Shown here piece by piece: positions 15,725 through 23,638 of a stretch of 64,000 bases of DNA. Origin of the DNA: Ruminococcus sp. AF31-8BH. Its GTDB lineage: Bacteria; Bacillota; Clostridia; Lachnospirales; Lachnospiraceae. Every line of letters starts with the position of its first letter. Position 1 is the stretch's first letter. The notes under the pieces are model-generated. The model ran no database searches and was not told the DNA's origin. It saw only the letters and a list, made by a program, of their open reading frames with translations. The stretch lies in NCBI RefSeq assembly GCF_003460605.1, contig NZ_QTVN01000006.1, forward strand, positions 1-64,000. Direction: 5' to 3'. The position numbers were made by a program, and so were the translations under genes.

Positions 15725-16018
15725 TTATATTTTCGGCAGATCCTCATATTCCGTAAGTGCAGGACTTTGGTCGCCTACATACCAGTAATCGCAGCAATCG
15801 CCGCCAAGGGCCTCAGCTTTGGTGCGGATCAGCCGGGCGTGCATGACTTCTGCCAGGAAATGATCGGTCCGGCAAAGGTAGGGAAGCTTTCCAGAAGAAC
15901 AGGGCCATCCAGCTGATGTGCACTTGCCTCGTAAAAAGAAAGGATGGTAAAAATGCTCCCGGCAGTACTGCTCGTAACATTTTCCATATTGGGATACCAT
16001 GTATGCTCTTTTTTTCAT
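15725..16018 (-). CDS. Shortened L-2-amino-thiazoline-4-carboxylic acid hydrolase-like protein
   Basis: The C-terminal half carries LPYLCRTDHFLAEVMHARLI and then RTKAEALGGDCCDYWYVGD, the typical end of ATC hydrolase family proteins. Intact members have roughly 150-250 residues; this one has 97, beginning MKKRAYMVSQYGKCYEQYCR after AAGGAAG. The N-terminal part is much shorter than normal, so an internal deletion is likely and activity is doubtful. It ends exactly where a half MITE begins. It follows the DAK-like fragment by 11 bases, so transcription is shared with that and the pseudo-receiver gene. Confidence 0.6.
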   Translation of the reverse strand: MKKRAYMVSQYGKCYEQYCREHFYHPFFLRGKCTSAGWPCSSGKLPYLCRTDHFLAEVMHARLIRTKAEALGGDCCDYWYVGDQSPALTEYEDLPKI

Positions 16019-16029
16019 TGTGGTCTTCC

Positions 16030-16242
16030 TTAGCCTTGCTGGCCGTTGGCCTGGCGGATCATGTCTTCCACTACAATATCAAAAATATCGCCGATGGAAT
16101 TGCAGTATTCCAGAATCTTCCAGGGCTCATTGGTGTGGAAATGGATTTTTACCAGATCCTGGTCTCTTCTCTCGATCAAAAGCTGTGTGTCGTAGCGGTA
16201 TGCGAACTGATCGTCTTCCGCATCAATTGAATGTACTCCCAT
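16030..16242 (-). CDS. 70-aa fragment related to DAK phosphatase / DegV-type domain
   Basis: The protein MGVHSIDAEDDQFAYRYDTQ continues to DLVKIHFHTNEPWKILEYCN and ends IVVEDMIRQANG. The KIHFHTN(E/D)PW...EY pattern is found in the C-terminal domain of YloV/FakA-type proteins, an intact example of which is encoded at 53834-55522 here. A ribosome site (GGAAGGAAAA) precedes the ATG at 16242. At 70 residues it lacks the kinase-like domain and part of the phosphatase-like domain. Either a decayed gene or a small stand-alone domain. Confidence 0.5.
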   Translation of the reverse strand: MGVHSIDAEDDQFAYRYDTQLLIERRDQDLVKIHFHTNEPWKILEYCNSIGDIFDIVVEDMIRQANGQQG

Positions 16243-16261
16243 GTGTTTTTCCTTCCTGAAA

Positions 16262-16642
16262 TTATTTCTTGACCCCTTTGCTACGTCCGAAACATGCCGT
16301 AAGCCCCTCCCAAAGCTTCTGTTCCTCCACGGGCTCCATAAAAAAATATTCCACACGCAGTTTAAAGGCATGAAGGGAAAAATCCAGATCACTGCACCAG
16401 ATTATTTTGCATTTGGGGTGCAGGGAACGAAGATGCTCGGCAGCATTCAGCCCTGCTACCCCCGGAAGCGCCAGAAGCACAATAGCTGGTACCGTCTTTT
16501 GTATCTCTCCAAAAAACTTTTCCTGATCCTGATAAATCTGAACCAGGGGAAATATCTTTCTGTCGGCACAGTAATTCAAAATATATTCTGCATAATCCTG
16601 CCCCTTTTGTTCTTCATCAATCAATACAGCAATGCAATACAC
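16262..16642 (-). CDS. Pseudo-receiver protein lacking phosphoacceptor Asp and conserved Lys
   Basis: The 126 residues have a response-regulator receiver fold pattern. Where the phosphorylated Asp should be (VLLxLPG) there is Ala: AIVLLALPGVAGLNAAEHLR. Where the Lys of the KP motif should be there is Glu (YFFMEPVEEQKLWEGL). No output domain follows. Such pseudo-receivers can bind partners without phosphorylation (family knowledge). I chose the GTG at 16642 because AGGAGGAGATTC is directly upstream; a longer frame to 16678 has no ribosome site. It heads a three-gene minus-strand run with the DAK and ATC hydrolase fragments, divergent from the LytTR system. Confidence 0.6.
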   Translation of the reverse strand: MYCIAVLIDEEQKGQDYAEYILNYCADRKIFPLVQIYQDQEKFFGEIQKTVPAIVLLALPGVAGLNAAEHLRSLHPKCKIIWCSDLDFSLHAFKLRVEYFFMEPVEEQKLWEGLTACFGRSKGVKK

Positions 16643-16724
16643 GAATCTCCTCCTTTTCCGCTTGATTTTTTCCTTCACTTGTTGAGACTAATTATATGAA
16701 AATCCAAATGTTTTTCAATTGGTT

Positions 16725-16798
16725 TGGCACGAAACAGGAAAAAATGGCACGAATTGCCAGCAAGGGGAATGGTTTGGTCTGGTGTTTTGTGTTATACT
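16725..16798 (+). promoter_or_regulatory. Direct repeats and promoter upstream of the LytTR regulator
   Basis: TGGCACGAA occurs at 16725-16733 and again at 16745-16753, two helical turns apart, the architecture of LytTR operators. A -10 TATACT (16793-16798) is present with only a weak -35 near 16770, as expected of an activated promoter. Auto-regulation by the downstream LytTR protein is inferred. Confidence 0.5.
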
Positions 16799-16892
16799 GT
16801 TTTTATAAAAATTGTGATGATGGAGAAATTTTCACACGCAGGATTGTTTGAGAAATCAACCAGTCAGTGCGCAAACCGGGAGGACAATACAT

Positions 16893-17609
16893 ATGAGAAT
16901 TGCAATTGTAGATGACATTGCCAGCGAGCGTACCCTGCTGCGTGACCGCCTGGAACAGCAGCTTGGCAGGCGCGGGGTTCATGCTGACCTGACAGAATTT
17001 GAAAACGGAGAGACTTTTCTGAAAGCCGCAAAGGAACGACCTTTTACCGTTTTGTTCCTGGATATTTATATGGACGGGGCAAATGGGATCGAGATTGCCA
17101 GAGAGCTTCGGGGATTTGATCCGGACTGTCTGTTAATCTTTACCACCACCTCCACAGATCATGCGCTGGATGGATTTAAGGTCCGCGCCCTGCACTATCT
17201 GGTAAAGCCTTATAACGAGAAGGAAATCTCGGAACTGATGGATGAGGTTCTTTCCCGGATTCCCGATTCCGGGAAGTACATAGATGTGAAAGTGAACGGC
17301 AGCAACATACAGGTTCCCTTCCGGAGCATTGTGTTTGCGGAGCATTTTTCCCATATGATCCACATTCATACTACAAAGACAAAAGAACTGGTTACCCGCC
17401 AGTCCTTTGAGGCCTTCCTTGCCCTGTTAAAAATAGAGCCTCGTTTTTATCAGTGCAACAGAGGTATTGTGATCAATCTGGAACACGCGGTTGATTTCGA
17501 CGGAGAGGTATTCGTGATGGATGACGGGAACCAGATCCCGGTGAGCCAGAAACTTGTGAAACATGCCAGACAGACTTTCATGGAGTTTCTGTTTCAGAGA
17601 GGACACTAA
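16893..17609 (+). CDS. LytTR family response regulator
   Basis: A 238-residue response regulator. The N-terminal receiver has the acidic pair (MRIAIVDDIASE), the phosphoacceptor in VLFLDIYMDGANGIEIAREL, and the KP motif (HYLVKPYNEKE). The C-terminal LytTR DNA-binding domain spans about residues 135-235 and includes FAEHFSHMIHIHTTKTKELV and FYQCNRGIVINLEHAVDFDG. AgrA/VirR-like proteins of this kind control secreted factors, adhesion or bacteriocins in response to peptides. The ATG at 16893 follows GGGAGGAC. The partner kinase gene starts 52 bases downstream, with a MITE end in between. Confidence 0.93.
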   Translation: MRIAIVDDIASERTLLRDRLEQQLGRRGVHADLTEFENGETFLKAAKERPFTVLFLDIYMDGANGIEIARELRGFDPDCLLIFTTTSTDHALDGFKVRALHYLVKPYNEKEISELMDEVLSRIPDSGKYIDVKVNGSNIQVPFRSIVFAEHFSHMIHIHTTKTKELVTRQSFEAFLALLKIEPRFYQCNRGIVINLEHAVDFDGEVFVMDDGNQIPVSQKLVKHARQTFMEFLFQRGH

Positions 17610-17619
17610 AAAAGAACAT

Positions 17620-17637
17620 TAGAGCGTGTTTGAAAAA
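17620..17637 (+). repeat. MITE family, left end flanking the kinase gene
   Basis: TA followed by GAGCGTGTTTGAAAAA, identical to the 16-base terminal repeat of the full copies at 29498 and 47745. The similarity stops right after. It lies between the response regulator and kinase genes. Confidence 0.75.
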
Positions 17638-17661
17638 GATCTCTGAGAAAGGACATTTCCA

Positions 17662-19002
17662 ATGGACAAAATGCTAAGACCGATTCTTGAACTTACAGTG
17701 ATCATTCCAGGCTTACTGCTTGCCTATCTGCCTGTAAGGACTTACCTGCGGCAGCCATTGCACAAACTGGCAGTGTGGCTGCTTCCTTTGCTTGCAGGTT
17801 TTTGTGTATCAGGTGGTGTATTATGTTATACTTTGCAGATTACCACCTTGCCTGTGCTGATTTTTCTGCTGCCGGCAGTTATGGCTGTCTACCACAGGAC
17901 TCTTCGGGTCACCATCTGGAAATCCGGCAGTATTTTCCTGGCTGTGTGCGCGGTGTTCGCCTGCGTCAACAGTCTGTCCAGGGCATTCAACGCCATTCTC
18001 ACTGCAGGGCTTAACCTTGCGGAAAATGAACTGTGGTTCCGAACAGGCACAGGACTTTTCTATAATGGAATCTGCCTGCTCTTTCTTGCAGCTGCATGGT
18101 ATCCTGCTTCCCATGCAGCAAGGACTATGGTGGACGATGAAAATTTCGCACAGACCTGGTATATCTTCTGGATCCTGCCTCTGATCTTCATTGCGCTGAA
18201 TCTGTTCATGGTGCCAAAGTACCGGAACACCTTGTACACCGGACGGATCCTTCAGGGATATATTGTGATCAGCCTGGTTCTTCTGGTGATCCTGGTATTC
18301 TTCTACGCCATGTTTCTGCTGATAGCAAACAGCCTGAACAAAAACGCAAGGCTTGTGCAGGAGAATCATTTCCTTTCCCTGCAGCAGGCAAGATATGAGA
18401 ATCTTCGCTCTGCCATTGAGGAAGCCAGACAGGCCAGGCATGATCTTCGCCATCACTTTGTCCAGCTGTCTGCCCTTGCGGAAAACGGCGATCTGGACAA
18501 AATAAAAGAGTATCTTTCCTGTGCTTCCAGCAAAATTCCAAGCCAGGATCTGCATTTTTGTGAAAATCAGGCGGCGGATGGCGTGCTTGGCTATTACTCT
18601 GCCCTTGCCAAACGGGAAAGCATTCCCTTCCATGCAAAAACGGATCTGCCTTCCCATATTGCTGTGGATGAGATTGACATGTGCCTGGTGCTCTCTAACC
18701 TTCTGGAAAACGCCATCCAGGCAAGCCAGAAAACAGAGGTTTCCCGCAGGAAAATTAACGTGGAGATTTATCTTCACTACAATCATCTGCTTCTGATCCA
18801 GGTGGAGAATACCTTCGACGGCAAAATCCGAAAGAAAAATGATATCTTCCAGTCATCCAAACGCACAGGCAATGGAATCGGAATCCAGTCCGTCCGCCAC
18901 ATCGCCGAAAAAACCGGCGGTGCCAGCAGCTTCACCTGTGATAACGGCGTCTTCACGGCGAAGATCATGCTGCGCCTGAGTAAAAATAACGCTAATACAT
19001 AG
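17662..19002 (+). CDS. GHKL sensor histidine kinase (AgrC-like)
   Basis: The 446-residue kinase has about six membrane helices in the first 230 residues, then a coiled linker and a kinase core. The H-box is EARQARHDLRHHFVQLSALA, the N-box is LVLSNLLENAIQAS and the G-box is GNGIGIQSVRHIAEKTGG. This is the peptide-sensing AgrC type, paired with the LytTR regulator upstream. The ATG is preceded by AGAAAGGACATTTCCA. No autoinducer peptide gene was found nearby. The gene lies between a left and a right MITE end (17620-17637 and 19021-19067). Confidence 0.93.
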   Translation: MDKMLRPILELTVIIPGLLLAYLPVRTYLRQPLHKLAVWLLPLLAGFCVSGGVLCYTLQITTLPVLIFLLPAVMAVYHRTLRVTIWKSGSIFLAVCAVFACVNSLSRAFNAILTAGLNLAENELWFRTGTGLFYNGICLLFLAAAWYPASHAARTMVDDENFAQTWYIFWILPLIFIALNLFMVPKYRNTLYTGRILQGYIVISLVLLVILVFFYAMFLLIANSLNKNARLVQENHFLSLQQARYENLRSAIEEARQARHDLRHHFVQLSALAENGDLDKIKEYLSCASSKIPSQDLHFCENQAADGVLGYYSALAKRESIPFHAKTDLPSHIAVDEIDMCLVLSNLLENAIQASQKTEVSRRKINVEIYLHYNHLLLIQVENTFDGKIRKKNDIFQSSKRTGNGIGIQSVRHIAEKTGGASSFTCDNGVFTAKIMLRLSKNNANT

Positions 19003-19020
19003 TCGTAAAACCCTTCGGCA

Positions 19021-19067
19021 AAGTAGTACGTGCAGATTACAGGAATGATTTTTGGAACACGCTTTAC
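19021..19067 (+). repeat. MITE family, right end flanking the kinase gene
   Basis: CGGCAAAGTAGTACGTGCAG and the following GGAATGATTTTTGGAACACG align with the last 45 or so bases of the 160-bp MITE (CGCAAAGTGGGGCGTGCAGA and so on), ending CGCTT-TA. The terminal TA overlaps the stop codon of the opposing lipoprotein gene. Together with 17620-17637 it brackets the kinase gene in the expected orientation. Confidence 0.7.
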
Positions 19068-19690
19068 AGCAGGTCGCTGTCTATGATCTGGTAATTGGCA
19101 CGGTGTATGTAGAGAGCCTTTCCATCGATCATCAGCTTGGTCATCTTGGGGAGGTCTTCCGGGATTTCCCAATATACATTGTCGCCGGAAAATGCGGTGA
19201 TAGGCTGGCCAAGCTGGGATTTGATCACCACGATCCGGGACTTGCCGAAGTAGTTCTTGTACTTGTTTATGTAGCGGGCAACTGCCGCGTTGTCTGTAAG
19301 GCCAGCGCTGCTGCTCTGGATGGCTTCCTCTGTGAAATCCACCTCCGGGTTCAGGCCGTCCTGCATGAAAATACAGGTGTCGCCGCAGCTTTCGATCTCC
19401 TTGCCGTCTATGGTAATGGTGATTACTGATGACAGGTCGTAGCCCTTGATGGCTTTGCCGGTATCATCATAGCTGACAGTCTCAATTTTATTTCCGGTGA
19501 TGCTGATCTTCTTGCCAGTAGTCTCCAGAGTCTTGTTGCCGTAATTGTCATAGGTGTCTATGGTATAGCTGTTTCCTACCAGGGAACCATGCAGCTCATT
19601 GATCACTGAGTTCAGCCCGCCTATGGAACAGCCGGATGTAAGCAGGGTAAAGCTTAACAGGACTGCGGTTATGAATTTTTTCTTTTTCAT
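19064..19690 (-). CDS. Lipoprotein of the DUF5052 type
   Basis: A 208-residue secreted lipoprotein with lipobox LLTSGC (MKKKKFITAVLLSFTLLTSG then Cys). The body includes SYTIDTYDNYGNKTLETTGK, DLSSVITITIDGKEIESCGD and a C-terminal IPEDLPKMTKLMIDGKALYI, which I associate with DUF5052. Function unknown. The ATG at 19690 follows AAAGGAGGAAATTC. Its stop codon coincides with the TA flank of the MITE end. It is read convergently with the histidine kinase, and no separate terminator is evident. Confidence 0.75.
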   Translation of the reverse strand: MKKKKFITAVLLSFTLLTSGCSIGGLNSVINELHGSLVGNSYTIDTYDNYGNKTLETTGKKISITGNKIETVSYDDTGKAIKGYDLSSVITITIDGKEIESCGDTCIFMQDGLNPEVDFTEEAIQSSSAGLTDNAAVARYINKYKNYFGKSRIVVIKSQLGQPITAFSGDNVYWEIPEDLPKMTKLMIDGKALYIHRANYQIIDSDLL

Positions 19691-19729
19691 ATTATGAATT
19701 TCCTCCTTTGTAAAAATGCGGTGATGGCT

Positions 19730-21694
19730 TCATTGCTGTTCCATCACCAGAGCGTTCTTGCCGGCAAATGCAATTCCAAGCTTATAGATCTTTTCCCTGG
19801 GAATTCCAGCAGCCAGAAGATCTGTCTCATAAGCTTTTTCCTCTATCTGAAGCAGCGCGTTCCTTGCAGTATCCTCGATTTCCTTCTCTTTTTTCTCGTT
19901 CATCACCTTGAATTCCAGAATAAACGCGTCCAAATCCTTCTGGAGAGGATACATGGCAATGTCATATCTTCCCATTCCGCTTTCCCGGTTGGAGACAATG
20001 CGGTACTGATCCCGCAGAGATACAATAAGCCCAAGCACCAGTCCGTGATAGAAGTTCTCCGGTGTCCGTTCAGCGGGGCCTTTGCCAGTATCAAAATAGC
20101 TCATGGAGGTATACGCCACCTCTGTGAGAATTTCACTTAACAGCTCCGTCTTATGGTTCATCAGTGCATAAACAAAATCCCTGTATACAGAATCTCCGTT
20201 CTTGACCATCTCCCTGATCTGGGAGCGGAACATTCCCATCACTTCCTGATTGGTAACGGATACGTCGCATTCGGTGATCTCGCCCTTCTTTTTGACATTG
20301 TCCGCCTTGATATAGCCTACAGCCAGCAGCAGGGACCAAAGGCTGTTCTCATCTCCGTCTAAATACTGGAACGTAATATTCTCGTTGATCTCCTTGTGCA
20401 CTACTTCGCCAGCCATAAGCTGCTCAATTTCATGCTTGCTGCGCATAGGATGCTTCCGGATAATATCCCCGACCAGCTTATTGCTGCTGGTATTGGTCCA
20501 GTAGGAAAGAAGTTCTCCATCTATAAGATAGTTGCAGATGGACCACGGATTATAAATATCTTTGTGACTGCCAAAGATAAAACCGTCATACATCTTCTTC
20601 ACTTCCTGCATCTGGTCTACGCTCTGGCACATCAGGGCATCCTTTACCTCCTGCTCTGTGAAGCCAAAACAGTCACTGTATTCATCACAGGTTACTGTAG
20701 CTACTTTTATATTATTCAGGTCTGAAAACAGAGAATTCTTAGAGACTCTCGTTACGCCTGTAATAATCGCCCTGCTGTAATAATTATTTTCTTTAAATGC
20801 ACTGTGAAACATCTGACGGCAGGTTCCGATCATCTCATCACAGTATCCGTCTGTATAAGCTTCCAAGAGCGGCGTATCATATTCATCCAGAAGAATGACT
20901 GGCTTGGTTCCATAATGCTTGTACAGCAGTCTGCACAGTTCGGGAATTGCCATTTCTATGTTATTATTCTCACGATGCCAGAGCTTCTCCCGCATAGAGC
21001 GATATGCTTCTTTATCCTCAGCATCCAGTATCTCGCTTTTCAAAAGTTCATTGTGAATCTCATACATGTTAAACAGGCCACTGATCATTCCCCGAACTGC
21101 CTGCGCATAATTCATCCCCTTACAGCTTCCAAAGCTTACGGAAACTGTGGGAATGGTGCCATAACACTTCCGGCTCTGCTCGCTCTTCCACACCTTCAGC
21201 TTCTCAAAATATTCCGGATGCCCGGCACATGCAGGATCCAGAAAATTCTCTACCGTACTGAGAAGAGTGGTCTTGCCAAAACGTCTCGGCCGGGTGATCA
21301 GAGTGACCTTTTCTCGGCTTCGCAGCCACTGAGTAATAAAATGGGTCTTGTCCACATAAAACTGCTGGCCGCAGGCAAAATCGCGAAAATCCTGGTAGCC
21401 GCAGCCTACCTGGGCATCCAGATAAGGATTCTCCTTCAGGATATCCTTCAGCGTCTCATAATATTTCAGAAGCCGCTTCTTCTCCTCTTCCAGACTCTTC
21501 CGCTCTTGAAATTCCAGCAGGATCTTCTCTCTGCCTTCCAGCTTCACATACACACTCTGGGACTTGCCCTGTATGGTACGCTGGATGTAAGGCTGCTTCT
21601 TCCCATTGATGGTCTTGTAGGTCAGGGTTCCCTTGGGCAGTTCTTTCAGTCGGCTGTCAATCTCCTCAAGCCGCATTTTCGGATTATTCAGCAT
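19730..21694 (-). CDS. AAA-ATPase / PD-(D/E)XK nuclease-like protein
   Basis: A 654-residue protein in three parts. A basic N-terminal segment of about 90 residues (TYKTINGKKQPYIQRTIQGK) looks added. Then comes an AAA-ATPase-like domain with Walker A ITRPRRFGKTTLLS and Walker B VILLDEYDTPL. A C-terminal PD-(D/E)XK region follows (GRYDIAMYPLQKDLDAFILE then FKV). This ATPase-nuclease group is multi-copy in gut Firmicutes and Bacteroidetes and has no settled role; links to mobile DNA or defence have been proposed. The ATG at 21694 follows AAGGAGGATCAAGACC. Confidence 0.88.
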   Translation of the reverse strand: MLNNPKMRLEEIDSRLKELPKGTLTYKTINGKKQPYIQRTIQGKSQSVYVKLEGREKILLEFQERKSLEEEKKRLLKYYETLKDILKENPYLDAQVGCGYQDFRDFACGQQFYVDKTHFITQWLRSREKVTLITRPRRFGKTTLLSTVENFLDPACAGHPEYFEKLKVWKSEQSRKCYGTIPTVSVSFGSCKGMNYAQAVRGMISGLFNMYEIHNELLKSEILDAEDKEAYRSMREKLWHRENNNIEMAIPELCRLLYKHYGTKPVILLDEYDTPLLEAYTDGYCDEMIGTCRQMFHSAFKENNYYSRAIITGVTRVSKNSLFSDLNNIKVATVTCDEYSDCFGFTEQEVKDALMCQSVDQMQEVKKMYDGFIFGSHKDIYNPWSICNYLIDGELLSYWTNTSSNKLVGDIIRKHPMRSKHEIEQLMAGEVVHKEINENITFQYLDGDENSLWSLLLAVGYIKADNVKKKGEITECDVSVTNQEVMGMFRSQIREMVKNGDSVYRDFVYALMNHKTELLSEILTEVAYTSMSYFDTGKGPAERTPENFYHGLVLGLIVSLRDQYRIVSNRESGMGRYDIAMYPLQKDLDAFILEFKVMNEKKEKEIEDTARNALLQIEEKAYETDLLAAGIPREKIYKLGIAFAGKNALVMEQQ

Positions 21695-21735
21695 GGTCTT
21701 GATCCTCCTTCTTATCATTATTTCCGGTCAAAAAA

Positions 21736-21780
21736 ATGGTTATATAAAGTTATCCCTGTTATATAACTTCATATAACCAT
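21736..21780. promoter_or_regulatory. 45-bp near-perfect palindrome upstream of the AAA-ATPase gene
   Basis: ATGGTTATATAAAGTTAT (21736-21753) is mirrored by ATATAACTTCATATAACCAT (21761-21780) around CCCTGTT, with one mismatch in 18. It sits 42 bases upstream of the AAA-ATPase start. It could be an operator or a recombination site. Confidence 0.55.
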
Positions 21781-21820
21781 TGTAAATACTATATTAAAAA
21801 TATTTTTTAATTCTAAATAA

Positions 21821-21958
21821 TCACTCGCCCATTTTCTTAATTTCCATATTCTCTGGAAGCACCAGACTCAGAATGATGGAAATTACAAAAATAACTGCCA
21901 CTACGTTCTCCGCAAATACAGACTGCACCAGAGATGGGAAAATTTCCCAGATTCCGCT
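21821..21958 (-). pseudogene. C-terminal remnant of a permease (xanthine/uracil-like)
   Basis: The frame reads GIWEIFPSLVQSVFAENVVA and then VIFVISIILSLVLPENMEIK before the stop at 21821. It is one amphipathic segment plus one hydrophobic helix ending LPENM. This resembles the last helix of nucleobase:cation symporters. There is no start with a ribosome site, and the upstream sequence is unrelated. Assignment is tentative. Confidence 0.4.
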
Positions 21959-22004
21959 CTCCCATTTTCTCAAATCCAATTTACAATTTCGGAAATCCTT
22001 ACAA

Positions 22005-22937
22005 TCAGTAAACCACAACCGCCATCACCACATACACCAGAATGGACACCAGACAGTACAGGGAGTTGGTGGTGGAAACGTAGGCGCTTCCGTCCTCGCT
22101 CTTTAAGAAAGTCTGCATGCTGAAGGTAGCTGGTGAAGACATGTAGCTGATCACCGCAAGGTCCAGAAGCAGATGGTCTCCCACTATGTAATGGATTGCC
22201 AGCAGCACTCCCGCGATCATCACCGCCTGCAGGATCACGCGAAGCACAATCGTACGGATGCACGGGGAAAGCAGCCTTTTGTCAAGCTCAATGCTGTAGC
22301 CTACAATCACCAGAATGATGGAAGTCACAGAAGTTGTAAGAATATTCTCCACACTTGTGTAGGTTCCCGCAAAAGGACCCTCCAGAATCTTCAGCACCAC
22401 ACCGGATAATCCCGCAAGAATGCCAAGCACGCTTGCAATAAAAGCCGGGGTGCGGATGGCGCTGGCGAACAGCTTTTTCACATCGATCTTATCACCGTTC
22501 TCCACCTGTCCCAGCATTCCCATGTAAACACTGAACCCGAACAGAAGCCCTGCAATATCCAGCACTGCGATCTGGGAAAGATTCTCCGCTCCGCAAAGGC
22601 TGGTGTAAAGAGGGTAGGCCATAGAACCTCCCTCATACACACTGACCATAAAAGGCAGATATTTGCGGTAGCGCTGCTCCGGCATAAGAGGCCGCATTGC
22701 AAAACCAAGACTAAAGGAAATTACCAGCATTACAAACATAATGCCAACCAGAATCCCCGTTTCCTTATTGTAGTCGGAGGTGGCTAGGGCATGAAAAATA
22801 GCAACCGGAAGCATGATCTGGGTCACCAGAACCTTCATATTATCAATTCCGTTCTGATTCAGAAGCTTCCATTTCCGGCAGGCCATTCCCAGAAGGATCA
22901 TCACCAGTACGGGAAGAACAATCTCTAAAACTTTCAT
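22005..22937 (-). CDS. AEC family transporter (auxin efflux carrier-like)
   Basis: A 310-residue membrane protein with ten predicted hydrophobic helices. It starts MKVLEIVLPVLVMILLGMAC and has the AEC family pattern GIDNMKVLVTQIMLPVAIFH near the N-terminus and SSPATFSMQTFLKSEDGSAY near the C-terminus. Bacterial AEC proteins export or exchange organic acids such as malate; the substrate here is unknown. It lies 68 bases downstream of a small protein gene on the same strand. Confidence 0.9.
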   Translation of the reverse strand: MKVLEIVLPVLVMILLGMACRKWKLLNQNGIDNMKVLVTQIMLPVAIFHALATSDYNKETGILVGIMFVMLVISFSLGFAMRPLMPEQRYRKYLPFMVSVYEGGSMAYPLYTSLCGAENLSQIAVLDIAGLLFGFSVYMGMLGQVENGDKIDVKKLFASAIRTPAFIASVLGILAGLSGVVLKILEGPFAGTYTSVENILTTSVTSIILVIVGYSIELDKRLLSPCIRTIVLRVILQAVMIAGVLLAIHYIVGDHLLLDLAVISYMSSPATFSMQTFLKSEDGSAYVSTTNSLYCLVSILVYVVMAVVVY

Positions 22938-23005
22938 CTTTATGCACTCTTTCTGAATATAAACTTTCTTATTACAATGTACTTCTTAATTGCCGTTCTG
23001 TATGA

Positions 23006-23263
23006 TTATTCATCAAAATCTGTCTCAAATACACCCTCCGGTGTCCTCATGGTAAGCACACCCAGGTTAAAATCATCATCCATCACGGTAATGTGATACT
23101 CAAAAACCACGTCATCATCAAACTTGGATAACAAAATGTAGGTTCCGTTCTCCTTGCCCTCGATCTGATCGCAGATGTCATTGTACACATCCTCCCCGGA
23201 AATCAGGCGCGGATAGCCGGCGTCCTTAATTTTTTTCTCAATTGCTGCATATAATTCTTCCAT
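23006..23263 (-). CDS. Small acidic conserved-looking protein
   Basis: The 85 residues begin MEELYAAIEKKIKDAGYPRL, include ISGEDVYNDICDQIEGKENG and end GVFETDFDE. It is acidic, soluble, with an alpha-beta pattern and no signal. I do not recognise a named family. The start has only a weak ribosome site. It precedes the AEC transporter gene on the same strand, which may mean co-transcription. No function can be claimed. Confidence 0.65.
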   Translation of the reverse strand: MEELYAAIEKKIKDAGYPRLISGEDVYNDICDQIEGKENGTYILLSKFDDDVVFEYHITVMDDDFNLGVLTMRTPEGVFETDFDE

Positions 23264-23529
23264 TTTTTATTTTCGCAGGATTCCCGGCCTTCGTGCCGTG
23301 AAATGCACTGCGTGCTCCTTTCTTCAAAATCTCCATCCTGTCAAAGCAAAAGCTCCCACAGCTTTTTGGTTCTGCTCTTTTTTCATTGTATAATATCCGC
23401 CCCCGGAATGTCAAACCCGTTTTATCAGTATTTTCGCAGGTTTCACAAACGCCCCTGCCTGCCATTGTGCATTTCATTTCAATTTTCGTCTTTTTTTGTC
23501 GCTTTTGTTGACTTTTTTCATAATTTTTG

Positions 23530-23558
23530 TTGACATTATGACCGATTCATTGTATGCT
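23530..23558 (+). promoter_or_regulatory. Sigma-A promoter of the sugar ABC operon
   Basis: TTGACA (23530-23535), 17 bases, TATGCT (23553-23558). The -35 lies in a TTTTTGTTGAC sequence that also occurs about 22 bases upstream (TTTTGTTGAC), a possible tandem operator. Confidence 0.75.
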
Positions 23559-23571
23559 ATTAATACAAAGA

Positions 23572-23608
23572 GGCAATCCATGATACGAGGATGTATCTGT
23601 GGGTTGCC
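23572..23608 (+). promoter_or_regulatory. Hairpin in the 5' leader of the binding-protein gene
   Basis: Two nested stems: GGCAATCC (23572-23579) with GGGTTGCC (23601-23608), and GATAC (23582-23586) with GTATC (23593-23597). It starts about 8 bases after the expected transcription start and ends 17 bases before the GGGAGG ribosome site. It probably stabilises the mRNA. Confidence 0.55.
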
Positions 23609-23638
23609 CCAATTCGTATCTATAGGGAGGTAACACTT

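Noticed and set aside
16724..16915. Plus-strand frame over the LytTR promoter
   Set aside because: Covers the direct repeats and -10; the real start at 16893 is in another frame with a good ribosome site.
20804..21766. 320-codon plus-strand frame opposite the AAA-ATPase gene
   Set aside because: Antisense shadow; crosses the palindrome at 21736-21780.
23238..23477. 79-codon minus-strand frame before the sugar transporter operon
   Set aside because: Overlaps the start of a better gene, has no ribosome site and reads like non-coding sequence.
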